A stretch of 5,947 nucleotides of DNA from Acidobacteriota bacterium (GTDB lineage Bacteria; Acidobacteriota; Polarisedimenticolia; Polarisedimenticolales; Polarisedimenticolaceae), in assembly GCA_011773795.1 (NCBI GenBank), contig WVWW01000026.1, forward strand, positions 2,988 to 8,934, read 5' to 3'. The position numbers and the translations under genes were made by a program. Numbering within the stretch: position 1 is the stretch's first letter; each line of letters opens with the position of its first letter. Below are positions 1 through 5,947 of this stretch, piece after piece. The notes under the pieces were generated by a model. The model worked only from the letters and a program-made list of their open reading frames with translations, made no database searches and was not told the origin of the DNA.

Positions 1-47
1 GGCCGTCAGTAGATTGGTGCCCGCCATGATCACAACCGCGACAAACT

Positions 48-53
48 AGGAGA
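48..53 (+). promoter_or_regulatory. Ribosome binding site of the hemerythrin gene
   Basis: The sequence AGGAGA lies 4 bases before the ATG at 58, a good Shine-Dalgarno match that supports this start. The preceding 47 bases contain no convincing -35/-10 pair. One frame is closed by a TAG at 10-12, which could be the end of an upstream gene, but too little is present to tell. Confidence 0.75.
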
Positions 54-57
54 TGTC

Positions 58-465
58 ATGCCTCTGATTACGTGGGGACCTCAACTCGAGACGGGGATCC
101 CGACGATCGATGCTCAACACAAACGACTCGTGGACATCATCAACAACTTGAACGACGCCCTCAACGCCGGTCGCCGTGACGAGGAAATGGGAGCGATCTT
201 CGATGAGCTGGTCGCCTACACCGAGACGCACTTTACTTATGAAGAGAAGCTGCTCACGAGTCACGAGTACGACGAGCTCGAGGAGCACTGCAGGGAGCAC
301 CGGGTTTTCACCGACCAGATCAAGATGGACCGCGACAACTTCAACGCCGGAGTCTGGGAGTTCGAGCAGAGGTTCCTGGACTACCTGCGTGGCTGGCTGA
401 TCAATCACATCCAGGGTACCGATCGAGCTTACGTGCCCACGTTGAAGGAGGCCGGGGTCGAGTAG
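58..465 (+). CDS. Bacteriohemerythrin (single-domain di-iron O2-binding protein)
   Basis: This gene encodes a 135-residue cytoplasmic hemerythrin-family protein, the usual length for a stand-alone bacteriohemerythrin. The fold is a four-helix bundle holding an oxo-bridged di-iron centre that binds O2 reversibly; bacterial members act in oxygen storage, delivery or sensing, and some respond to NO. All seven expected iron ligands can be placed: His21 (in IDAQHKRLV), His58 and Glu62 (in HFTYEE), His77 and His81 (in HCREH), and His117 and Asp122 (in HIQGTD). The N-terminal ITWGPQLETGI segment is the usual lead-in to the first ligand helix. There is no signal peptide, membrane segment or fused signalling domain, so it is not a chemoreceptor or diguanylate cyclase fusion. 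The ATG start is supported by AGGAGA just upstream. The next gene begins 6 bp after the stop, which suggests co-transcription. The family assignment is secure; the physiological role (O2 carrier, sensor or NO-related) cannot be told from sequence. Confidence 0.96.
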   Translation: MPLITWGPQLETGIPTIDAQHKRLVDIINNLNDALNAGRRDEEMGAIFDELVAYTETHFTYEEKLLTSHEYDELEEHCREHRVFTDQIKMDRDNFNAGVWEFEQRFLDYLRGWLINHIQGTDRAYVPTLKEAGVE

Positions 466-471
466 CTCTCG

Positions 472-879
472 GTGATACACCCCGACTTCATCGACGGGTT
501 CCTCGAAGGCGGCCCGTTCGCCGTCGTGGGGGCGTCGCGCGACCGCCGGAAGTACGGCAACAAGGTGCTGCGTTGCCTCCTGCAGCACGGTCGCGAGGCC
601 TACCCGGTCAACCCCAACGCACGTTCGGTCGAGGGCCTGACGTCCTACCCCGATCTTCGCAGCTTGCCGCAGCGGGTTCACGCGGTTTCCGTCATCACCC
701 CTCCGCGGGTGACCGAACGGATCGTCGAGGACCTGCCGGGTTGCGGTGCCGCCTGGGTCTGGATGCAACCGGGCGCGGAGAGTGCGGATGCGGTGGCCCG
801 GGCGGAACGGCTGGGACTCGGCGTCATATCGGGCGGCCCCTGCATCCTGGTTGCTCTGGGGTTCAAGGACGAGCCCTAG
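472..879 (+). CDS. CoA-binding domain protein (CoA_binding_2, YccU-like)
   Basis: This gene encodes a 135-residue single-domain Rossmann-fold protein of the CoA_binding_2 type, related to the CoA-binding domain of succinyl-CoA synthetase alpha chains and to YccU-like proteins. Visible landmarks are the nucleotide-binding turn AVVGASRDRRKYGN (about residues 17-30), YPVNP (44-48) after the second strand, SVITPP (73-78), WMQPGAES (97-104) and the closing GGPCILVALGF (121-131). Family members have bound CoA in crystal structures, but no reaction has been assigned, and there is no catalytic or ligase domain here. The start is GTG at 472, 6 bp after the hemerythrin stop. No strong Shine-Dalgarno sits at normal distance; an AAGGAG lies 21 bases upstream inside the preceding gene, so translational coupling is plausible. 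The chosen start gives a normal-length N-terminus (MIHPDFIDGFLEGG) before the first strand. The family is clear, the cellular role is unknown, and the pairing with hemerythrin may hint at redox or oxygen-related metabolism. Confidence 0.9.
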   Translation: MIHPDFIDGFLEGGPFAVVGASRDRRKYGNKVLRCLLQHGREAYPVNPNARSVEGLTSYPDLRSLPQRVHAVSVITPPRVTERIVEDLPGCGAAWVWMQPGAESADAVARAERLGLGVISGGPCILVALGFKDEP

Positions 880-981
880 TCCCGGGCGCTCGGTCCGCCT
901 TCCGATTTCGGCGCGTTTCGATCTATCTTCTTTTCCCACCGGGCGCGCGTTCACGCGACCCCTGGTGCGGAGGGTCGGGAC
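880..981 (+). promoter_or_regulatory. Intergenic leader before the GH31 gene, weak promoter-like and hairpin elements
   Basis: These 102 bases carry no gene. A weak sigma70-like pair can be drawn with TTCCGA at 900-905 and TATCTT at 924-929 (18-base spacer). It matches the consensus at 3 of 6 and 4 of 6 positions, so it is only a candidate. At 941-961, CGCG-TTCA-CGCG forms a 4-bp stem flanked by GGG and CCC across a small internal loop; it could be a short leader hairpin. No T-tract follows it, so it is not a classical terminator. Before the ATG at 982, AGGG at 971-974 sits at a usable ribosome-binding distance. Confidence 0.2.
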
Positions 982-3900
982 ATGCCATCACGTCACTTGC
1001 GTTGGTTCCTGCCGGTCATGCTGACGGCGAGCTGGCTGTCGGCGGCTTTCGCCGGGCCCGAAGACCTCGCCTCGTTCGAGGCGAACGGAAGCGTCGTCGA
1101 GATGCGCACCGTCGAGGGCTCGTTGCTGCGGGTCTCGTTTCTCGCCGACGACCTGTTCCGCGTCCAGGCGACCCGGGGAGACGAACCGGAAGACGAGGGC
1201 AGCGGCAAGGCGCCGATCGTGCTCGAGGCCGAGCGCACCCCACCCCGCCTGCGTGTCCATGACCACGGGACTCACCGGACGGTGGGCACCTCGGCGCTGG
1301 AGCTCGTGGTCCGTCCGTCCCCGTTGCTCCTGGAGCTCCGCCGGATCTCCGACGGGCGGTCCCTGTGGCGGGAGCTGAAGCCGCTGGTCCTTGCCGAAGA
1401 GGGCTCGACCCAGACACTGAGCAGCGACCCCGATGAGCGCTTTCTCGGCGGCGGCCAACAGAACGGGACGTTCGAGTTCAAGGGCCGGTTGATGGAGATC
1501 TCCTATTCCGGCGGCTGGGAAGAGGGCGACCGGCCCAGCCCGGCCCCGTTCTACATGAGCGACCGCGGCTACGGCGTGCTGCGCAACACCTGGAGCGACG
1601 GGGTCTACGACTTCCGCTCGGCACGCTACCTCACCGCGACCCACGCCGAGGAGCGCTTCGACGCCTACTACATGGTCGGCGATTCGGTGCACGACGTGCT
1701 CGACCTCTACACGCGGCTCACCGGCCGCGCCGGTCTGTTGCCGCGCTGGGCGTTCGGGTACGGCGACGCCGACTGTTACAACGACGGCGACAACAAGGAC
1801 AAGCCAGGCACGGTCCCGGACGGCTGGACCGACGGCGGCACCGGCACCACACGCGACGTCGTGACCGCCGTCGCGGAGAAGTACCGCGAGCACGACATGC
1901 CGGGCGGCTGGATCCTTCCCAACGACGGCTACGGCTGCGGCTACACCGAGCTGCCGGATGTGGTTGGCCGGCTCGCCGAGCTCGGCTTCCGCACCGGTCT
2001 GTGGACCGAGAGCGGCGTGGACAAGATCGCCTGGGAGGTCGGGACCGCCGGCACGCGCGTGCAGAAGCTCGACGTCGCCTGGACCGGGAAGGGCTACCAG
2101 TGGGCGCTCGACGCGAATCACGATGCGGCGCAGGGCTTCCTCGACAACTCAGACTCCCGGCCCTTCATCTGGACGGTCATGGGCTGGGCCGGCATCCAGC
2201 GTTACGCCGTCACCTGGACCGGCGACCAGTCGGGCAGCTGGGACTACATTCGCTGGCACGTACCGACGCTGATCGGCTCCGGCCTGTCGGGCATGAACTA
2301 CTCCACCGGCGACGTGGACGGCATCTTCGGCGGCTCTCCCGAGACGTTCACCCGTGACCTGCAGTGGAAGAGCTTCACGCCGGTCTTCATGGGGATGTCC
2401 GGCTGGTCCAAGGCGGCGCGCAAACATCCCTGGTGGTTCGAGGAGCCGTATCGCTCGATCAACCGCCGCTACATGAAGCTGCGCCAGCGTTTGATGCCGT
2501 ACCTCTACACGCTGGCCCGCGAGACGGAAACGACGGGGGCGCCAATGGTGCGCGGCGTGATGTGGGACCACCCCGACGACCCGAACGGATACGAGCATCC
2601 CTACCAGTTCTTTCTCGGTCGTGACCTCCTGATCGCTCCCGTCTTCCGCAGCCAGGCGGCCAGCGGCGGCTGGCGCGAGAACGTCTACCTGCCCGCGGGG
2701 CGCTGGATCGACTACTGGAGCGGGGTCGTGGTCGACGCGGGTCCCGGTGGGCGACTCATCGACATCCCTGTCGACCTGGGCACGTTACCCGTGCTGGTCC
2801 GGTCCGGCGCGATCCTTCCGATGTATCCGGAGTCCCTGTACGACGGCCAGCTGCCGGCGGACCCCCTGACCCTCGACGTGTATCCGGACGACAGCTCGGA
2901 GCTCGTGATCTACGAGGACGACGGCAACACGCGGGCCTACCGCGACGGTGCGTTCAGCCTCCAGCGCATCACGGTCACGACACCGGACGCCGGGCGGATC
3001 GAGATCGCCGTCGAGCCTGCCGCGGGTGAGTTCGAAGGGCGTCTCGACGAGCGCGGGCTCGTCCTGCAGGTCCACACCCGGGCCGCACCGGAGTCGGTGG
3101 AATTGAGCGGCGACTCTCTGCCCGTCCGGCCGTCGCGAGAGACGTTCGAAACGGCCGCCCGAGGGTGGCGTTACGACGCCGCGGACCGCTTCGGCGTCCT
3201 GCACGTCAAGGCGGGGCGGATCGACACTCGCGCGGCGCACCACGTGGTCGTGACGATCGTTCCCGAGGCGGAGCCCACGGCCACCGGCGACCACCCCGCG
3301 AAACCGGCCGGCGACGCCACGATTCCGCCGGACGTCCTGAGGGTGATCGGACGTTCCGCCGAGGAACCGGGCCATCCTCTCGAGAACGCGTTCGACGGGA
3401 ACCCCGACACCTGGTTCCGCACCGTGCGCGACCAGTCGGTGGCCTACGGGCCCCACGAGTTCACGGTCGCGTTGGGGGGACGACGCGTCGTGGAGGGTTT
3501 CCGCATCCGCCCGCGCAACGACCGCCACTGGAAGTACGGCCAGGTCCGCGACTACGAGGTGTACCTCGCCGAGGTGAACGGCCGCTGGGGCGATCCCGTC
3601 GCCACCGGCTCGCTCGAACAGGTCGAAGAGGTGCAGGAGGTTCGCTTCGCGCCGCGCGCCGGGCGGCTGCTTCGCTTCCGCGTGTTGAGTACCCACGACG
3701 ACGGTGTCGATCCCATGGTGCTCGGCGCGTCGGAACTGGGAGAGAAGCCTTACGACGCGCATGCCGCGGTACGCGTGAGCCCGGCGACCCTGTCGGAGTT
3801 CCGAATCCTCGAGCGCCCCGTACCGACGCGTTCGCGGGTCACGGAGTACCTTGCCGGACGAACCGTGTCCGGCGAGAAGACCGTCCGCATGGACGGTCTC

Positions 3901-4233
3901 GACTTCGAGCACGTCCTCGGCGTTCGCGGCGACAGCCGTATCGAGTTCGAGTTGACCGGTGACTGGCACACGTTCAGCGCCGAGGCCGGGATCAGCGAAG
4001 ATTCCCGCGAGGGTGCGGCGGTCCGCTTCCAGGTGTGGGGTGACGAACGGTTGCTTTGGGACAGCGGTCCGGTGACGGCGCCGGATATCCTCAAGCCGAG
4101 ACTCGACATCCGCGGTGTCCGCAGCCTGAGCCTGAGAACGATCGCATCCGGTCGAGAAACGGCCGCGGGCTGGGCAGAAGCCCTGGTCGCCGGATACGCG
4201 GGGGACAGGGTCATCGCCGGCGGTTCCCCATGA
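982..4233 (+). CDS. Secreted GH31 alpha-glycosidase with CBM32-like and NPCBM modules
   Basis: This gene encodes a 1083-residue retaining alpha-glycoside hydrolase, probably exported. A signal peptide spans residues 1-24 (Arg4, Arg7, hydrophobic core, AFA before Gly25), and only the ATG at 982 preserves it. Domain order: mutarotase-like N-terminal beta domain (about 30-250), (beta/alpha)8 barrel (about 252-590), beta-sandwich region with a DUF5110-like segment (LDVYPDD and IYEDDGNT, about 600-760), a Pro/Ala/Thr-rich linker (761-784), a discoidin F5/8-C or CBM32-like module (about 787-918, with NAFDGNPDTWF) and an NPCBM module (about 935-1072, with FEHVLGV and VRFQVWGDERLLWDSG). The likely nucleophile is Asp364 in QKLDVAW and the likely acid/base is Asp415 in TWTGDQSGSW, in the correct order and at plausible spacing for GH31. 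The signatures GLWTESGVDK, GWAGIQRY and PTLIGSGLSG resemble, from memory, the GH31 branch with alpha-N-acetylgalactosaminidases and alpha-galactosidases more than alpha-glucosidases or xylosidases. Family assignment is secure; substrate is inference. It stands alone, with no transporter or sugar regulator beside it. Confidence 0.93.
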   Translation: MPSRHLRWFLPVMLTASWLSAAFAGPEDLASFEANGSVVEMRTVEGSLLRVSFLADDLFRVQATRGDEPEDEGSGKAPIVLEAERTPPRLRVHDHGTHRTVGTSALELVVRPSPLLLELRRISDGRSLWRELKPLVLAEEGSTQTLSSDPDERFLGGGQQNGTFEFKGRLMEISYSGGWEEGDRPSPAPFYMSDRGYGVLRNTWSDGVYDFRSARYLTATHAEERFDAYYMVGDSVHDVLDLYTRLTGRAGLLPRWAFGYGDADCYNDGDNKDKPGTVPDGWTDGGTGTTRDVVTAVAEKYREHDMPGGWILPNDGYGCGYTELPDVVGRLAELGFRTGLWTESGVDKIAWEVGTAGTRVQKLDVAWTGKGYQWALDANHDAAQGFLDNSDSRPFIWTVMGWAGIQRYAVTWTGDQSGSWDYIRWHVPTLIGSGLSGMNYSTGDVDGIFGGSPETFTRDLQWKSFTPVFMGMSGWSKAARKHPWWFEEPYRSINRRYMKLRQRLMPYLYTLARETETTGAPMVRGVMWDHPDDPNGYEHPYQFFLGRDLLIAPVFRSQAASGGWRENVYLPAGRWIDYWSGVVVDAGPGGRLIDIPVDLGTLPVLVRSGAILPMYPESLYDGQLPADPLTLDVYPDDSSELVIYEDDGNTRAYRDGAFSLQRITVTTPDAGRIEIAVEPAAGEFEGRLDERGLVLQVHTRAAPESVELSGDSLPVRPSRETFETAARGWRYDAADRFGVLHVKAGRIDTRAAHHVVVTIVPEAEPTATGDHPAKPAGDATIPPDVLRVIGRSAEEPGHPLENAFDGNPDTWFRTVRDQSVAYGPHEFTVALGGRRVVEGFRIRPRNDRHWKYGQVRDYEVYLAEVNGRWGDPVATGSLEQVEEVQEVRFAPRAGRLLRFRVLSTHDDGVDPMVLGASELGEKPYDAHAAVRVSPATLSEFRILERPVPTRSRVTEYLAGRTVSGEKTVRMDGLDFEHVLGVRGDSRIEFELTGDWHTFSAEAGISEDSREGAAVRFQVWGDERLLWDSGPVTAPDILKPRLDIRGVRSLSLRTIASGRETAAGWAEALVAGYAGDRVIAGGSP

Positions 4234-4239
4234 GTGCCT

Positions 4240-4261
4240 GGCGGACCGAACCGTGTCCGCC
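4240..4261. terminator. Candidate hairpin terminator between convergent genes
   Basis: GGCGGAC at 4240-4246 pairs perfectly with GTCCGCC at 4255-4261, giving a 7-bp GC-rich stem with an 8-base loop, 6 bases after the GH31 stop. The next gene converges from the right and ends at 4340, so a structure here could serve both transcripts. No clear T-tract follows on either strand, so it does not meet the classical intrinsic-terminator pattern. In GC-rich DNA a stem of this size may also be chance. The rest of the 106-base junction (4234-4339) contains only a 10-base palindrome, CGCCCGGGCG at 4321-4330, and a 5-bp stem at 4298-4313. Confidence 0.35.
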
Positions 4262-4339
4262 GCCGTCGGCTTCATCCCCATGGCACGAGCTTCAGGAGCA
4301 TCAAGCGCGATGCCGTTGCACGCCCGGGCGTAGAGGATG

Positions 4340-5947
4340 TCAGGCGCTGCGGCGACGCAGAACGACGACGAGCGAGACCAGGTAGAACAAGCCGGCGACC
4401 AGGTAGAGATTGTTCAGCCCGATCTTCATCGAGCCGTACTCGAGAAAGCCGCCGAGCACGGCGCCGATGAGGTTGGAGCCGAAAGCAAAGCCGATCGACT
4501 TCGTGGCGCTGAACAGCGTGGCGAAGACGATTCCGGCGAACAAGATCGGCAGGGCAATCACCAGCGACGATCCCACCGTCCTGATCCAGTAGCCTTGGCC
4601 CAGGAAGGAGCTGGCCGGCAACAGGTAATTCAAAAGAAGCGCGCCGAACAGCCCCAGGTAGGCCCACTCCACGCGGCGGATGCCGAATTGCTGCACGAGC
4701 AAGTTTGCCACCAGGATCATCGACAGAATCGCGCCGAAGACGAACGCGTTGACCACCCATGTCGACCCGTGCAACAAAGACAGGGTCGTCACGCTCTTGG
4801 TCTCCAACAGCATGAAGGCACAACCGAGGCTGAGGAAGCTCAGGTCCGGCCCGCGTATTCGCCCGGGAGACAGGATCAGGATCGGTACGATCGAGATCGC
4901 CGCCAGGACCAGCACGCCCTTCAGATAATGTCCCGGGATCGAGCGTTTGTTCAGGTACAGGTAGGGCCAGTCGTCCGTCGGGAGCTCGTGGCCCTCCGCG
5001 CCCGAGGGCATGGTTCGGAAGCCGTACTTCCGTGCGGTCCGGCGTACATCGTCCGTCAAGCCGGGCCCGGCGATCGCCATCAAGTTGAACGGAAACGGCT
5101 CGCCCACCCGAACGATCGGGGCCGGCTCCGGAAACACCTCGAAGGTCAGCGTGAGTAACTTGGAAGCCAGCCAGTCGGACGGCACCGAGAACATCAGCAC
5201 CGCCAGGCCGTCGGGAGCAAGGAGACGCTGGGCATCCCGGAAGCACTCGACGGTGTAAACGAAATTGTCCAGCCGAACCGACGACATGCCGGAAAGCACC
5301 GCCTGGGAATCGAGGGTGCCGAAGACGATCATGTCGAAACGCTCGTCGGTTCGGCGCAGGAACGATCGCGCGTCGTCGATGACGAGCCGCACCGTTTCGG
5401 AGTCGTAGGGTCGCAACGGATGACGCTCGCGGCCCAGTCGTGCGATCTCCGGGTCGATCTCGACCGCCGTTATCTCGGCGACTCGCTCCAGATTGGCGAT
5501 CGCCACGTCGTTGCCCGTACCGGCCCCCAGGATCAACACCTTTTCCGGCTTCTTGAAGCGGTAGGGCAGGGAGTACTTTTCACGCAGCGGACGGTGGGTC
5601 GAGAAATTGAGGGCGTGCTGGTGCAGGAAGTTGTTGACGTAGACGTCGAACATTCCTTCGTCACGAGGCGTCGTGTTGATGTTGTAGTACGGCGACCAGA
5701 TCCCGGGGCGCGCCGTCAGACCCACAATCAAGACGACCGCCGCGCAACACGCGAGGGCCAGGAACAACAAGCGGCGCTTCCCGACGAAGAACCATGTGGT
5801 GAGCAGGCCGACCAGGCCGAACCAGACTACCGGCCGGTCCACGACGCCGCCTGTAAACGAGAGGGCGCCGAAGGCAACGATTCCCAGAAGACTACCGACG
5901 ATGTTGAGCGTGTAGGCCTGGATGGGACGAAACGTCTCCATCAGTTT
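4340..5947 (-). CDS. Membrane protein with spermidine-synthase-like SAM-binding domain (5' partial)
   Basis: This is a polytopic inner-membrane protein with a class I SAM-dependent (polyamine-synthase fold) domain set between membrane segments. Residues are numbered from the Met codon at 5941-5939. Membrane segments lie at about 12-31, 37-54 and 57-77. The soluble domain (about 80-330) has SPYYNI (83-88), the SAM-binding loop VLILGAGTGND (135-145), the acidic AVEIDPE (159-165), DDARSF (189-194) and TDDWPYLYL (322-330). About seven further helices follow, including LLETKSVT, GSTWVVNAFVFG and NLIGAVLGGFLEYGSM, typical of this membrane-bound family. The reading frame continues upstream of this Met (AAA CTG) to the window edge without a stop, and there is no room for a ribosome site. 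The N-terminus matches what is usually an internal segment, and family members are usually longer, so the gene is probably cut by the window. The aspartate expected for aminopropyl transfer is Gly208 here, so spermidine synthesis is doubtful. It is convergent with the GH31 gene and not obviously functionally linked. The true substrate is unknown. Confidence 0.88.
   Translation of the reverse strand, partial: KLMETFRPIQAYTLNIVGSLLGIVAFGALSFTGGVVDRPVVWFGLVGLLTTWFFVGKRRLLFLALACCAAVVLIVGLTARPGIWSPYYNINTTPRDEGMFDVYVNNFLHQHALNFSTHRPLREKYSLPYRFKKPEKVLILGAGTGNDVAIANLERVAEITAVEIDPEIARLGRERHPLRPYDSETVRLVIDDARSFLRRTDERFDMIVFGTLDSQAVLSGMSSVRLDNFVYTVECFRDAQRLLAPDGLAVLMFSVPSDWLASKLLTLTFEVFPEPAPIVRVGEPFPFNLMAIAGPGLTDDVRRTARKYGFRTMPSGAEGHELPTDDWPYLYLNKRSIPGHYLKGVLVLAAISIVPILILSPGRIRGPDLSFLSLGCAFMLLETKSVTTLSLLHGSTWVVNAFVFGAILSMILVANLLVQQFGIRRVEWAYLGLFGALLLNYLLPASSFLGQGYWIRTVGSSLVIALPILFAGIVFATLFSATKSIGFAFGSNLIGAVLGGFLEYGSMKIGLNNLYLVAGLFYLVSLVVVLRRRSA

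Noticed and set aside
46..954. A 302-codon open frame on the minus strand across the hemerythrin and CoA-binding genes
   Set aside because: It is antisense to two plus-strand genes with complete family motifs, it has no recognisable domain, and long antisense frames are expected with GC-rich third positions.
1018..1020. Alternative ATG start for the GH31 gene
   Set aside because: Starting here would remove the positively charged n-region and shorten the signal peptide to 12 residues, so the ATG at 982 fits better.
988..2121. A 377-codon minus-strand open frame inside the GH31 gene
   Set aside because: Its composition is Val/Ala/Gly/Arg-rich with no family signature, and it lies wholly within the clearly coding GH31 catalytic region.
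2785..4281. A 498-codon minus-strand open frame over the 3' half of the GH31 gene
   Set aside because: The opposite frame carries continuous beta-sandwich, CBM32-like and NPCBM motifs; the minus frame is low-information Arg/Val/His-rich sequence, typical of a codon shadow.
4298..4313. A 5-bp stem GCATC/GATGC in the convergent junction
   Set aside because: It is short and lacks extension or a T-tract, so it is indistinguishable from chance in GC-rich sequence.
4230..4385. A 51-codon plus-strand frame starting at the ATGA that overlaps the GH31 stop
   Set aside because: The ATGA overlap looks like translational coupling, but the peptide is Arg/Pro/Cys-rich with no family resemblance, it lacks a ribosome site and it runs into the 3' end of the convergent membrane gene.
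4337..5158. A 273-codon plus-strand open frame opposite the membrane gene
   Set aside because: It is a Gln/Arg/Glu/Asp-rich mirror of hydrophobic codons on the minus strand, whose product has clear transmembrane and SAM-binding motifs.
4272..5246. A 324-codon minus-strand frame in another phase inside the membrane gene
   Set aside because: It lies within the same-strand membrane gene in a different frame, with Arg/Pro/Gly-rich composition and no motif; the hydrophobic frame is the real one.

Overview
The window is GC-rich bacterial DNA with strong G/C preference at third codon positions. This preference produces many long antisense shadow frames. I see four protein-coding genes that fill almost the whole window, and no RNA gene, mobile element, CRISPR array or long repeat. 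No gene here fixes the taxonomy. The gene mix (single-domain bacteriohemerythrin, secreted multi-module GH31 glycosidase, membrane protein with a spermidine-synthase-like domain) and the codon bias would suit a free-living GC-rich heterotroph such as an Acidobacteriota, Myxococcota or similar lineage. That placement is inference only.

Left part (58-879, + strand): a complete bacteriohemerythrin with all seven di-iron ligands is followed after 6 bp by a small CoA-binding Rossmann protein (CoA_binding_2 type) that starts with GTG. The spacing suggests one two-gene transcript. The hemerythrin probably binds O2, or possibly NO, in the cytoplasm. The role of the CoA-binding protein is unknown.

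Centre (982-4233, + strand): a 1083-residue secreted glycoside hydrolase of family GH31. It has a signal peptide, a mutarotase-like N-terminal beta domain, a catalytic barrel with the two expected aspartates, a beta-sandwich tail, a discoidin/CBM32-like module and a C-terminal NPCBM module. The barrel signature resembles the GH31 branch that includes alpha-N-acetylgalactosaminidases and alpha-galactosidases more than classical alpha-glucosidases. The likely job is removing alpha-linked sugars from exogenous glycans outside the cytoplasm.

Right part (4340-5947, - strand): a polytopic membrane protein with an embedded SAM-binding spermidine-synthase-like domain. Its 5' end probably lies beyond the window. 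It is convergent with the GH31 gene, and the roughly 106-bp junction contains a perfect 7-bp hairpin that could act as a terminator. The domain keeps the SAM-binding motif but appears to lack the catalytic aspartate of true aminopropyltransferases.

I see no obvious new multi-gene system. The most interesting items are the GH31 substrate-specificity question and the atypical active site of the membrane spermidine-synthase-like protein.
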